NCBI GenBank assembly: GCA_016719895.1
Contig: JADJYG010000001.1
Location: forward strand, 433,360 to 497,359
DNA length: 64,000 nt
DNA from: Saprospirales bacterium
Lineage (GTDB): Bacteria > Bacteroidota > Bacteroidia > Chitinophagales > Saprospiraceae
Direction: 5' to 3'
The notes below the pieces were generated by a model, which searched no databases, was not told where the DNA came from, and saw only the letters and a list, made by a program, of their open reading frames with translations. A program made the position numbers and the translations under genes. Shown piece after piece: positions 19,536-29,339 of this stretch. Numbering within the stretch: position 1 is the first letter of the stretch; each line of letters begins with the position of its first letter.

Positions 19536-19928
19536 GAGCGTACAAAAAATTATCAACGGAAAAATAACGGTTAAGCGACCAGGAATCTTCCCAATATACA
19601 TAGCGTATTTCCGGCTATCAAGCGCGTATAATTTCCCGGATAACAGATCGGCAAACTCGAAGATATGCCGAACAGGACCAGATGTAAGCTGGGCTTTTGC
19701 TGGCTCAACGACGGCTTCGTCGTCTCCCGTTTACTCAATCAAGCAGTGAAATGATTTCCCAGAAATACGCCTCGCTCAAAGGCGCTTTATTTCTGTCTTG
19801 ATGTAATTCTACACTTATTTCTGTTTCTCAGGATATTTTCTTTCAAGTCTCGAATGACGGACTCATTTAGAGCGCGAGCATACCTTTATTTCTGTTGTCA
19901 TAATATTGCGTTTAGTGTGTTTTAGTTC
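19536..19928. other. Gene tail with hydrophobic C-terminus
   Basis: A reverse-strand frame contains HIFEFADLLSGKLYALDSRK and ends GRLTVIFPLIIFCTLVVV near 19537. It looks like the membrane-anchored end of a lost gene. Nothing else is supported here. Confidence 0.25.
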
Positions 19929-19995
19929 ACCGCTAACGGCTGCATGGACTACGTGGCGACGTTTGAAGCCATGGAGACCATGCATTGTTAGCACC
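19929..19995 (-). repeat. attC-like palindrome Q
   Basis: Boxes ACCGCTAAC and GTTAGCACC. Stem TGCATGG/CCATGCA. The core resembles palindrome D read in reverse, so it belongs to the reverse-oriented array. The unit it opens ends GGCGCTAAC at 20890 (partial match). Confidence 0.65.
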
Positions 19996-20173
19996 ATTCT
20001 ATTATTTTCGACGTTGTGAGTGTTGGAACCCGCTGAAAATCAGTATTCCTAGATGTTATAGCCGGTTGCCGCCGATCTCGAAGCGGAATTGTTGAAGGCA
20101 AATGCCCGTACTTTATTTCTGTCTTACTTATTAGAATTGATCCATGCGACAGGCTTTATGCCTTCCTCAGATG

Positions 20174-20531
20174 TCATTTTTGTGCCCGGTAAAAGCCGTC
20201 ACACAACTTTTCGATCAGTTGATCTAATTGTACATTGTTTTCTTCGACCCATTGTTTGATGTCATCTTGCAAAGTTATCCTGACTTCGGTTTTAGATTTA
20301 GGTTGCAGTATCAACTCTGACCCAGTCGCCTTCAAAGTCTTGATCATAGGCAACATCATCATCGTCGTAGTAGATCGCAGATTCGGGGTACTACTATCCC
20401 TGCTTTGGACAGTTTCATAACGTCCAATGCTTCTATTTTATCCGATCAAAGTCGATCGAACAGCCGCTTACCGATTCCCCGCCTCCTAATTTTCTTAGGG
20501 CTTCTGAAACTGATATTTTATGTTTCGTCAT
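20174..20531 (-). pseudogene. brnA: BrnA-type antitoxin, frameshifted
   Basis: Begins at ATG 20531: MTKHKISVSEALRKLGGGES, then VSGCSIDFDRIKIEALDVMK, LSKAGIVVP, IYYDDDDVAYDQDFEGDWVR and TEVRITLQDDIKQWVEENNV, ending FYRAQK. These are consecutive segments of a BrnA antitoxin, a ribbon-helix-helix repressor that neutralises BrnT. They lie in different frames because of small indels near 20440, 20370 and 20300. The start overlaps the end of the toxin gene, the usual operon layout. The pair fills one reverse unit between two attC-like palindromes. Confidence 0.75.
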
Positions 20532-20813
20532 CTTCTTTGCCTTTTAGTTTGTTAGACAGGTAGGCTCGTCTCTCGTCCTGACTTACCCTCCCCTTGCCGA
20601 AATGATCCGTATCAACAGGTCCTTGTGGTGTAAATTACGCTTATAATCGCCTGAAACTGCCTTTCCAATGGTTAAATATCTGGTTTCGCCCTGTTTTTCT
20701 GACGCATACTCAAGCCTATCCCTGTCATTAAAAGGTCGGTCGCATCTTCAAAAGCAATTTTGTGCTTTGCTGATTGACTTGTTTTTATTCTCATCCCAGT
20801 CGAAATTAGGCAT
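20518..20813 (-). pseudogene. brnT: BrnT-type toxin, frameshifted
   Basis: ATG at 20813 gives MPNFDWDENKNKSISKAQN. After a shift come FEDATDLFNDRDRLEYASEK, TRYLTIGKAVSGDY and DLLIRIISARG, and after another VSQDERRAYLSNKLKGKEDD. This is the complete order of a BrnT ribonuclease toxin (about 95 residues). BrnT cleaves RNA in growing cells and is held by BrnA. At least three indels make it inactive. Toxin-antitoxin pairs are common stabilising passengers of integron arrays. Confidence 0.75.
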
Positions 20814-20889
20814 GTTTTTGGTTCAAATTTAGGCGATTTTGGAAAAGTGATGTACTTTCTGATGTCGCCCTCGGTTATATTGCCTCTTT

Positions 20890-20960
20890 GGCGCTAACGT
20901 TTGCTTCCTTGCATACTGCCGCGTTTAGCGAAGGGTTGGCATGAAGCCATAGTTCAAGCG
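20890..20960 (-). repeat. attC-like palindrome, inverted copy of B
   Basis: Boxes GGCGCTAAC and GTTCAAGCG. It carries the same TTCCTTGCATACTGCCGCG stem as palindrome B in reverse, with a few changes. It lies 6 bp past the end of the inverted Rpn copy, exactly as B follows the forward copy. Confidence 0.8.
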
Positions 20961-20965
20961 ATTTA

Positions 20966-21832
20966 TTAATTTTCTAGGTTGCTGGCGATTTTTTGAACTT
21001 CTGCAATCGAAAGTCCAGTAATTTCAGAGACAACCTCAATTGTTAAACCTTTCTGCAGGGCATTCTCAGCAATTTCTTCTTCTCTACTTTTTACTGCCGA
21101 TGTGATTTCCAGTTTCACAGTCTCCACAAAACTAGCGTCACTTCGCTGCCCTTCCATATATCGGTCGTATTCCTTTCGGTCAGCGGGTCTAATTTCAAAA
21201 TATCGAGTTTTGGCTGGCAGACTTCAAACCTTTTGCAGTAAACTCGTCTTTGATTTCCGCCGTTTTCAGGAAGTATATCCATTCGTCCAAAGTATCCTTG
21301 GCAACTTCGTTGAACCGATTGGTTTTATCACATAATACTCTGGGTACAGGTCTGATACTGAGGTCTTTTTGAAAAGTTCTTTCTGCTTTTCCGATAGTTC
21401 CAGTTCGTGGTTGCTGTGGATGCCCACAAAGTGGTTGTACCGTGATACACATAGTCGTTCTCCTTGACCAAGGTCAAAGTAAACTATATTCACGGAGTAC
21501 ACTTTTTGACTTGGGAATACGGCTGCCCTTCGGCAATATGCCCACGACAACTTTGGCTGTGCCATAGAGCATCCGCTGGAAGTAGTCAGCCTCGCGGGTA
21601 TTCTGGATTTCGACGATGACCAACTCGCCCTTTTTATTTTCCACGAGTATGTCTACCCGATTGAACTTGTCGTCCTCGGTTTCTTTATTCCCTTCACTTT
21701 CAAGGATTTGTTTTATCTTGAAATCTTCATGGAGCAACTCGGAAAGGAAGCCTTCTAGGATGTCGTAGTTGGCCTTGTTCCGAAGCAGCCCTTCATTGCC
21801 CAATCAAATCGAACTAATTTCTTTGCCATTTT
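20966..21832 (-). pseudogene. Rpn/PDDEXK_2 nuclease, inverted decayed copy
   Basis: Collinear with the forward gene at 3992-4860 but with additional indels, for instance a lost base right after RFDWAMK. Fragments NRVDILVENKKGELVIVEIQ and FEVRN-like C-terminal residues ending SIAEVQKIASNLEN are intact. It shares the forward copy's one-base shift at the DPLTERN/DPADRKEYD junction, so both derive from an already broken gene. At 21897-22092 the small membrane ORF is also present in degraded form. Confidence 0.85.
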
Positions 21833-22200
21833 CAAAAAATTTAAAGTACGAAAGCCTTCGGGTTGAGTCAAAGGCTTTCGTCGCTTCTGTGGCTACTTGT
21901 TGTCGCTTGCTTTGATTGACTTTATCACCAAAGCCGCAAGGAGAGCGATGAAAGACCAAGCCTGCTCCCGCAGCAAACATTGGAAATAATTCAAATTTTC
22001 CCCTCTCGGGCAGTACAATATACAGGATTCCCGCTAATAAAAGTAAGCCGACCGTCAGCCGAGTAAGAAATTTTTATCGAATTCATAAAATGGAATTTGC
22101 CTACGTTAACGCTTTCGGCGTTTTCGCCCTACTTCTTTTTGGCAGTTTCGGGTTCTCCTGCCGTTGGGCTTTCCATTATTTTTTGCTCTATGATATCGCT

Positions 22201-22267
22201 CCCAACTGCGGCGTCGCCGCACAGGTGAATGACTATGAACAATTGCCGGCGACGCGACGTTAGTGGC
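22201..22267 (-). repeat. attC-like palindrome G
   Basis: Inverted form of A: CCCAAC box, GGCGTCGCC stem, right box GTTAGTGGC. Confidence 0.75.
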
Positions 22268-22735
22268 CGTCAAGTTCGGAAAATGGATAACATAAAGGAT
22301 TGCGGTAATCTTCGATTGACGAAGTGCTTTTGCCATTTTCGAACGGTTTTCAAAAAATGACTTCAAAGGCCTCGACCTGAAATGCCTCGCTTCCCGCCCG
22401 ACTGCCCCGGCCCGCCGATATTTTTTATCGACGCTGGAGGTTTTTCCCCCGCTTTAAACTGTGTCGCAATACGCAAAATTTTAAAAATCGTTTGCAGCGT
22501 TGCATTCCACGAATGCTGCAAAGCCGAAAAAGCATTTGCTTCTGTGAGCAAGACTCCCGCGCCAATGCTTTCTGCCTTGCCAAATGCCGAAAGCATTTGT
22601 TCGCTTGCAAACGATTTTAAGACTTTCCAGGGCGTATTGCTGCCGATTTAAAAATATCGGCGGGCCGGGGCATGCGACGCATTTTGGGGTTTAACCTATT
22701 GATGCTCAACATTTTTGAAAATGATTGCCACTAAC
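22259..22735 (-). repeat. 0.55-kb quasi-palindromic non-coding unit, copy 4 (shortened)
   Basis: Inverted copy with the same ends, about 70 bp shorter because the central AT-rich part with the GATAAATAATATAAATGG region is deleted. No gene in it. Confidence 0.85.
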
Positions 22736-22794
22736 GTTACGCTTCCCAAATATGCGACGTTTAGGAAGCATTTTCGGGAAGCGATTGTTAGGGC
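22727..22794 (-). repeat. attC-like palindrome H
   Basis: Boxes GCCACTAAC and GTTAGGGC; stem CGCTTCCC/GGGAAGCG; on the reverse strand the loop reads CTTCCTAAACGTCGC. Confidence 0.8.
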
Positions 22795-22797
22795 ATG

Positions 22798-25099
22798 TCA
22801 TTCTAGTTCATTTTCAACTCTTCGTTCAATCAACCATTCATTGAGTTCACGCAACTCATATTCATCTTCTTTTTTACACTATAGGAGTGAACATTTTGAT
22901 TTCGGATTCTTTCTAACTTTTGCATCCAACCAGTTTTTGCATCCTTCCCTCCACTAATTTTTTCTTCTCCCGGCTTAGTATAATGCTTTTCAAATAATTC
23001 ACTCCAGTTGCGCCCATATGTTGCAATTTTTCATAATCGATAATATTCAAACAATCCCATGGATCAACTTCTTCGATTTAGTTTTTGCCTCATAATTTTT
23101 ATCTGCTGCATGCATTATGATTCATCATAAACATTTTTTGGGAGACCTGACTTGAACCAAGTATCACCATATAGGTCTTTTAGTCTTTTGAAATCCTCTT
23201 TCATATAGGTTTCTATTTCCCTAATCATTTTAAAAGACTCTTCATTAAACGCTTTGGCTTCGTCATTCCAATATTTTGTAAGCCCCTTAGGATTAAAATC
23301 TGGTCTTACTTCATTTATAGCCTTTTGAAGAGTCCTCCAGTATCTTGCTCTACCTCCAGTCCCGTAACTTTTTCTTAATTCAATTTTTTGTTCAGGTTTA
23401 AGTCCTTAAGAAAATCAATTAATGGATCTAAATAAAAGAAATCTCCTTAATGAGGATCTCTGTTTTATCACCTTTTGGATTTATTTTCGCGCTGCTTTAG
23501 ATGATCAATTATATCATTAAAGATTCTTATTAAGTTTTCAATCCCTGCATTAATTGTTAAAATCCATCATCTATCTCCCCTTTAGCCCACTCATTAGGTA
23601 AAGCATTTTTAATATATTCAAAAGAATATTTTAAAAAGGGGAAACAATGTCATAAGCATTTGTCATTGTCCCCTTTATAAAAGGAACCATCTTCTTTAAT
23701 CGCATTTTTTGTAAACTGTCCAAAAAAATTGCTTCGATCTAACCCAATACGAATAGTATCAATTGTGATACATCGTTTTACTGTTTTAGGATTTTCACCA
23801 ACAATAATTCTATCAAAAAGCGGTGAAGATTTGTCCTCTCCTAGTTCTTGTGCTATTGTAAGTTTTAGGGCCTTGATTCTGTCATTAAGATTCTCAGAAT
23901 TCCATAACAAATCAGAATTTAGTGTATTTCTAAGATTTTTTGGTACGGCTTTCTGATTCTCATTAATTTGCATAAATAACCTAACTTGTTCCTTACGTTC
24001 AAGGTTAATAAATGCGACTACCGGAATCGAGTTGGTATTTCGGTATTCTGAATTTGCATAACCATATAGTCTGTGTTGACCATCTATAATAAATGCAGAA
24101 CGATACCGTCTAGGCAAATAAAAAATGCCAACTCTTGAAATAGCATCATCAACCTGTGTGTTTGCCTTTTCAAATCTAGGCTTCTTACCCTCTGTTGCAA
24201 TATTAATGATTATTGAATTTGGAAAAAAGCCCCCATCTTCTACAAACTCCTGTACTGAATTTAATCTTGAACGTTTGATAAGTCGTTGATAGGTTGGCAT
24301 TAATTTTTTGTTGGCCTTATTCCTATGCAAGACATAACCTATTTTTAAAAGCTTTTCGGGCTCTATTGAAAATGAGTAATATGTATGGCCTCCCATTTTT
24401 CCCTCTATTGCGGGAATCTTATTTTGCATTTCAGGGATTTCCTGCCCTGAAAATAAATTTCCAAGTAGTTGATACCTTGCAGAAACACCTAAGTGGTTAG
24501 TCAAATCTTGATAATATTGAATTGTTTCTTCATCAAAATGTAATATTCCGAAATTTTCTAGTCGTTGTATATCAGGTTCTGAGAGATAATAGTTATTAGT
24601 CGCAAGTATAAATTTTACTTTATGCTTATGCTCAGGAAAAAGGAATTTAATCGCCTTATGAATCCTCCCTTTTCCCTCCGATAGCCTCTATGACTTCCTT
24701 AAAGTTCCCCTTCTTAGGTTCTCCTTCACAAGATTTACACTCAATAAAAATCATGGTTTCAGAATCAGCAGCATAAACATCTATTTGTTGTGTTAATTTG
24801 AAATCATCAGAGTAAGGCATTTTGAAATTTCTGTCCTTATTTAAATAGTTGAAGCCAAGGTTTGCAAAGGTTGTCCAAACCTCATCCTCAAAAGACATAT
24901 CAACCGCTTTAATTTTTTTAATCCGAACCTTGGCTTTAAACTCTTTATCAACTTCCCAACCTTCTTCTTTATATCTGTCAATAGATTCCGGAAGTACACT
25001 TTCATAAATGAAAGGGTTCCTTCTCTTTTGAATTAAAGCCTTAATGTTTTTTTGGGCTACTATTGATCCCCAAAACTTTGCTTTTTGTTCTTCCGTCAT
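22798..25099 (-). pseudogene. DGQHR-domain protein with nuclease-like N-terminus, frameshifted
   Basis: Read from ATG 25099 to a stop at 22798, about 760 codons in several frames. The N-terminal part contains QQIDVYAADSETMIFIECKS, a PD-(D/E)XK-like core. The middle part has the signature SAFIIDGQHRLYGYA of the DGQHR family, which includes the DndB regulator of DNA phosphorothioation. The C-terminal part has GWMQKLERIRNQNVHSYSV, a HEPN-like helical motif. Shifts occur near 24656, 23650, 23500 and later, so the gene is dead. Adjacent to a Dam-type methylase, it was probably a DNA-modification or restriction component; the exact role is unknown. Confidence 0.65.
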
Positions 25100-25915
25100 A
25101 TTTTGATTGTATTAGTAAAGATAAATTCTTCAATGTGCCCTCTTTGAGCACTTAGTCCACCAATTAGATTAGCCCTACTTTTTTTTAGGACAGAATCACC
25201 TTTTGAAAAAATTTCTTCAATTTCTGGATGTGCTGCATTTGTAAGAATGTAATAGGCTCCTCTATTTTTTACTTCATCAATCAATCGACTTAATCGATTC
25301 TGATCTTCTAATGAAAAAATCTTTTGATTGTATTTAATAAAACCATTATGGTTATGAGAAACAGTATAAGGTGGATCTAAAAAGACAAGATCATTTTCTT
25401 TAATATTTTCTAGAATAATTGAAAATCTGATATTGCTAATTCTGTATTAATTAATCGGTTACTGACTATTCAAGCTTTTCAGGTTCAAAAATACTTTTCT
25501 GCGAAACCCATAGGGTACATTATATTTCCCTTTAAGATTTACTCGAAATATTCCATTAAATGAGGTTTGATTCAAATAAATAAATCTTGCTGCTTTCTCT
25601 ACCGGATCCTGAGGTATTTGTGATCTTATGTAATAGTAATATTCTTCTGAATTTGTGTGAATTTTCAAGTATTCTATAATCTCCTCTGGATGGTCTCTTA
25701 GAGTCGAATAGGTTTCAATCAATTTCTCTATTCAAGTCAGACAAATATGCCTTTTCAGGATTCAAAGCTAAAAAAACCGAGGCTCCACCAAGAAAAGGTT
25801 CATGATAAGCCTTGAATCCGTTCTTAGGTAAGAAAAGATTAAGATGCTTCAAAAGCCAGCTTTTACCCCCAGCCCATCTTAAAAATGGTTTTGCTATGTC
25901 AGTCGTTTCTTTCAA
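25096..25915 (-). pseudogene. D12-class (Dam-type) DNA adenine methylase, frameshifted
   Basis: From ATG 25915: KPFLRWAGGKSWLLKHLNLF (AdoMet-binding motif), HEPFLGGASVFLAL, then in the next frame YLNQTSFNGIFRVNLKGKYN, and in the third DLVFLDPPYTVSHNHNGF with the catalytic DPPY. The end (GHIEEFIFTNTIKI) overlaps the start of the DGQHR gene. These enzymes methylate adenine N6 in a short target. Indels near 25718, 25450 and 25400 break it. It shares the unit 22787-25967 with the DGQHR gene; the pair resembles a modification-plus-restriction cassette. Confidence 0.8.
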
Positions 25916-25958
25916 AACTTTTTTGTTTATTATTTATGTAGATTTTTTATTCTAATAT

Positions 25959-26029
25959 GCCCCCAACGTGGGCACTACCGACGTAGCCGCGCTTAGTCGG
26001 CTATGACAGGTAGTGCAAAGTTCGCTGTG
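25959..26029 (-). repeat. attC-like palindrome I
   Basis: Boxes GCCCCCAAC and GTTCGCTGTG; stem GGGCACTACC/GGTAGTGC; core GCCGACTAAGCGCGGC on the reverse strand, identical to palindrome D. The right box matches ACAGCGAAC at 27747. Confidence 0.9.
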
Positions 26030-26034
26030 TGTTT

Positions 26035-26215
26035 TTATTTATCAAGTAAGGTGCGTAGGGTAAACATCTCGTCGGTTGTAATGAAGTTGGTATAACCTTT
26101 TCCAGCCAGCTTCTTCATTAATTCTTTGCCGCCTGTCCATAATTTTATACCTTGAAATTCAGCAAGTACCAGTGCCACAAAGGTTATATCGTCCTTAACG
26201 CAATAAATCTACTCT
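26035..26215 (-). pseudogene. PIN-domain C-terminal fragment
   Basis: A reverse frame ending at 26035 reads DDITFVALVLAEFQGIKLWT, then GGKELMKKLAGKGYTNFITT and MFTLRTLLDK. This is the final strand and acidic residue region of a PIN ribonuclease, as in toxin-type proteins. The N-terminal two thirds are missing. From 26216 to 26332 nothing is supported. Confidence 0.5.
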
Positions 26216-26332
26216 ATTCAGCCGATATCGAAAGGAAACCCTTGTTATTTGATGCTGTTATCATAGGGAGTTTTTTTCTCACAGGCTGACAGGGTGTAAA
26301 TGCCTTAACAGGCTATCCTTTTAAGGGAACTA

Positions 26333-27252
26333 TTATTGTTTTGCCCTTTTCAACAAGTATTTGTCCTGATAATTTTGAAAACTAGTCATTTTGCCACTAG
26401 GAACAGAAACAATAGCTGCATAATCTCCCGAATATGAATATACACCCGGTTGTAGGTTATAAAAACATTTTTCTTCTTGAGGCAAAATTGTAGCATAAGA
26501 TTTATATACACCGTCAGTGTATTTGAACAACTTGAATTCAATTTTATGGTGGCCATCTTGTTGTATCTTGGGAAGATTATTTCTAAAGCAAACATGTCCG
26601 AACTCTCCTACGGGGTCAGTTTGTGAAGTTTCCTTTGATCTGCCTCCGTCATTGGCGGGCTGTTGACTATTACAATCCAGTCTAAAATCTTTATTTATCA
26701 CATTTCCAAGGGGTAAGTCAACAATCTCTGTTTTTTTACATTCACCCTTTTTTACTTCGATTTTGACTTGACTAGAACGAAATTCAGGGTTCGGTATAAT
26801 AGACACAGCATAATTACCTGAGGCATCTGTCTTTACGGTACTAATCTGATCAGCAATTTTTACTTCGACCAATGCATCTTTTACATCCCGACCTTCGCCA
26901 TCGGTTACTTCACCCGTCACAAGTATTTTTTTATCATCTATTTTGCTTACCGGGATCCGAAAAATATTAGTTTTTTCGTCTGTAGAGACATTCACCCGGC
27001 TTGTTTCAAATTGATAGCCTTCCTTCATAATGAAATATTCAATCTCACCAACTGGAACATTATTGAAGGTGACTTTACCATCAGCCAATGTCGGTTGGGT
27101 TGCGGCTGTTTGCCTAACCGTTACCAAGGCGCCAGCCATTCCCTTGTGGGTATCAAAGTCCTCTACAATAAAAATGACTTTACAAGAGTAGTCTGAGAAA
27201 TGCTTTTTGACGAAATGACAAGCATACAAAGAAATAAAAGGGCAATTCGCAT
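26333..27252 (-). pseudogene. Exported carboxypeptidase-regulatory-like domain protein, one frameshift
   Basis: The ATG at 27252 gives a signal peptide, MRIALLFLCMLVISSKSISQ. A one-base shift near 27180 leads into the long frame. Two carboxypeptidase-regulatory-like (Ig-fold) repeats follow: GALVTVRQTAATQPTLADGKVTF and VTGEVTDGEGRDVKDALVEV, each with the usual alternation of short strands. The C-terminal third, FKLFKYTDGVYKSYATILPQ, is unassigned. Such proteins are exported and often surface-bound. It is preceded by a membrane-anchored relative, 16 bp away. No enzyme domain is seen. The shift may be a recent lesion. Confidence 0.6.
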
Positions 27253-27268
27253 TTTATTAAATTTAATG

Positions 27269-27721
27269 TTATTTTCGTGGAAAAAGGTAGGTTTCATTAT
27301 TTCGCTTTTCAAAAGGAGGGCTTGAATACCCTGCTTTAAAAAGACTTACAAGCATATCTTTGTTTCCCGGATCGTGTTCAAGTAAAATAATGAACCTACC
27401 GGCTGCATCCGTTAGGCCTTCTTTGGAATCGCAGATGACCTTCACGTTATCCACAGGTTGGCCCTGTTCATCTACAACCAATCCTGTAAATGGAAATGAA
27501 GCATTAGAAACTGAAGTGGTTCTGTCATTCGGTTTCCTTACTGGATGCGGTGTTTGGGGGTTGGGGCTTGGGGCCTGAACCGTATCCGTAATAGTAATAT
27601 CATCTTTTATTTTATGCCCTGTGGGGTCTATTCGGAGAAAATACAGAATGACTGCCGTTAGTACCGTAACGGCAACAGGGATGAGGATTTTTGGCAATAT
27701 GCCTTCTTTTTCTTCCTTCAT
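27269..27721 (-). CDS. Membrane-anchored carboxypeptidase-regulatory-like protein
   Basis: 150 residues from ATG 27721. A short cytoplasmic tail is followed by a single membrane helix (ILIPVAVTVLTAVILYFL, residues about 10-28), a proline-rich linker (APSPNPQTPHPVRKP) and one Ig-like regulatory domain, FTGLVVDEQGQPVDNVKVIC through LVSLFKAGYSSPPF. The domain would face the periplasm. It opens the unit ending at 27755 and is co-oriented with the next gene, which has the same domain type. Function unknown; a role in binding or envelope scaffolding is only inferred. Confidence 0.65.
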   Translation of the reverse strand: MKEEKEGILPKILIPVAVTVLTAVILYFLRIDPTGHKIKDDITITDTVQAPSPNPQTPHPVRKPNDRTTSVSNASFPFTGLVVDEQGQPVDNVKVICDSKEGLTDAAGRFIILLEHDPGNKDMLVSLFKAGYSSPPFEKRNNETYLFPRK

Positions 27722-27746
27722 TCTTTTCTATTTGTCATTTCCGGTT

Positions 27747-27816
27747 ACAGCGAACGTTACGCTTCCCGAATGTGCGACGTTTAGGAGCAATTTTCGGGAA
27801 GCGATTGTTCGCTGTG
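27747..27816 (-). repeat. attC-like palindrome J
   Basis: Boxes ACAGCGAAC and GTTCGCTGTG, stem CGCTTCCCGAA/TTCGGGAAGCG, reverse-strand loop CTCCTAAACGTCGC. The left box matches GTTCGCTGT at 26020, and the right box matches 31812. Confidence 0.9.
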
Positions 27817-27818
27817 TC

Positions 27819-29036
27819 TTATTCATCGTCAGGAGGGAGAACTCCTCCTGTGAAATCCACAATAGCCTTTCTTGTTTCAGTTGTTAGCTTTAGATGGTCA
27901 TATTTTTCAACTTGCTCGGCCTCATCCACTTTAAAATTTTTATTTGTTGGAGCGTAATCAGGCCAAATAAGAGCTAAATCGCATCCCTCCTTTTTAAGAA
28001 GTTCAAGTCTTTTTAATGTTGTATCATTTCCTATTAATTCCGGCCATGGTTTTCCCCATCTGTTTAATGCTGAATCAAATTCCCCTAAGAAAGGTTTTGG
28101 ATTATGATTAAATAGATTTTCGCTTTCAATTTGAGGCGGGTCACCCAAACCAAACATATGCTTCCCATAATAATGGAATTGGGGTAAACTCCCGCTAGAG
28201 AAAGTTGGTAGGTTTGACGGTGGGCCTATAGGCTGAAAGTCAATATCTTTAAAAAAGCGGTGCCCAACTGTTGACTTAAAACTATAGGAATTAATAAGAT
28301 TAATAGCTTCCGTTAAAAATTCATTCATTTTAAATACTTCAACCTCTGGATTTCGTGCGATTCCTACAAAGGATTCCTCAACACCTGGGAAGTTCTTAAG
28401 GTCAGGTTTAGCCTCGGATAAAGGACCAAATCCTGAACAATTCCAATATGGTTCATTAATAACCTCCCAAGCATAAATTACGTTCCTATATTTTCTCGAA
28501 ATATCAAGTAATTTTTTTAAGGTTCCATCAAGGAATTTCTTACGCTCGTTAGTATCATTAAAACAATCGGATCGACCCCCAGCATATAAATTATCTTTGA
28601 AATGCGTTTTCCCTCCCCAATTATAATCAATAAAAGATGGAATTATTTGCATTTCCATTTCGTGAAATTTTTTCAATAATAATTCAAAATGATAAGAAAA
28701 TCGCTTATCCATTTCTATAGGAGGGCTATATCTATAATTGTAATATATTAATTTATTGGGCGAAGGAACAAAACTTCGTCTAATTGGACCTAAACCACCA
28801 ATAAAGTTCCAACCATTGGCAAGTAAAAAACGCACTATTGTGATTTTCATCTTTCTCAAATTTCTCAAATTCCTGTCAAGATGATTAAACAACGGAGGCA
28901 AGGGAATCTTCTTTAAATTCCCAGTTTCAGCAAGTTTTCTTTCTTCAAGCCATTGTTTGTGAGATACATTTGGGTTAGGCCCTATGTCATATCCATAGAG
29001 ATTATATGAAAACGGATAGTTAAATCCTACTTGCAT
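27819..29036 (-). CDS. Glycoside hydrolase, GH5-like (clan A) barrel
   Basis: 405 residues from ATG 29036, intact. It looks like a cellulase-clan TIM barrel: KITIVRFLLANGWNFIGG early, EMQIIPSFIDYNWGG in the middle, the acid/base glutamate in YAWEVINEPYW, and a likely nucleophile in KPFLGEFDSALNRWG. No signal peptide or binding module is visible, so it would be cytoplasmic unless it uses another route. The preferred sugar cannot be told. It is the last gene of the unit 27807-31820, after the 645-, 169- and 73-residue unknowns. An enzyme without carbohydrate genes around it is unusual. Confidence 0.7.
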   Translation of the reverse strand: MQVGFNYPFSYNLYGYDIGPNPNVSHKQWLEERKLAETGNLKKIPLPPLFNHLDRNLRNLRKMKITIVRFLLANGWNFIGGLGPIRRSFVPSPNKLIYYNYRYSPPIEMDKRFSYHFELLLKKFHEMEMQIIPSFIDYNWGGKTHFKDNLYAGGRSDCFNDTNERKKFLDGTLKKLLDISRKYRNVIYAWEVINEPYWNCSGFGPLSEAKPDLKNFPGVEESFVGIARNPEVEVFKMNEFLTEAINLINSYSFKSTVGHRFFKDIDFQPIGPPSNLPTFSSGSLPQFHYYGKHMFGLGDPPQIESENLFNHNPKPFLGEFDSALNRWGKPWPELIGNDTTLKRLELLKKEGCDLALIWPDYAPTNKNFKVDEAEQVEKYDHLKLTTETRKAIVDFTGGVLPPDDE

Positions 29037-29052
29037 TTCCTAGTTCGTGTTA

Positions 29053-29274
29053 TTATAGTTGACGCCCAGTTTTTGGATCATACTTCACCTCAATCGGAAC
29101 AACTTGGTCAGTAGGAAGTATCTCAATCCACTGGTCATAAACCTCAAAAGGCTCACTAGTAATGGCCCGAAAACCATCTTTCAAAGGATAAAAGCCATGC
29201 TCGTACACCTTATCTATTGGCGTTGCATTTACTTTATTGTCGTCATTGATTTCTTCCTTTGGATATTTATCCAC
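29053..29274 (-). CDS. Small hypothetical protein
   Basis: 73 residues from GTG 29274. The frame stays open some 20 codons further upstream (SDAIKYLCAEVELKHSQSL) without a standard start, so a longer protein or a decayed start is possible. Highly charged, no membrane segment. Ends ILPTDQVVPIEVKYDPKTGR. Family not recognised. It lies 17 bp before the GH5-like gene. Confidence 0.5.
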   Translation of the reverse strand: MDKYPKEEINDDNKVNATPIDKVYEHGFYPLKDGFRAITSEPFEVYDQWIEILPTDQVVPIEVKYDPKTGRQL

Positions 29275-29339
29275 TTTTAAGGATTGGCTATGCTTGAGTT
29301 CAACTTCGGCGCACAGATATTTAATAGCATCGCTAATAG

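Noticed and set aside
26245..26300. IS1182 terminal repeat remnant (GGGAGTTTTTTTCTCACAGG)
   Set aside because: Only loosely similar to the IS1182 end, with no transposase sequence beside it.
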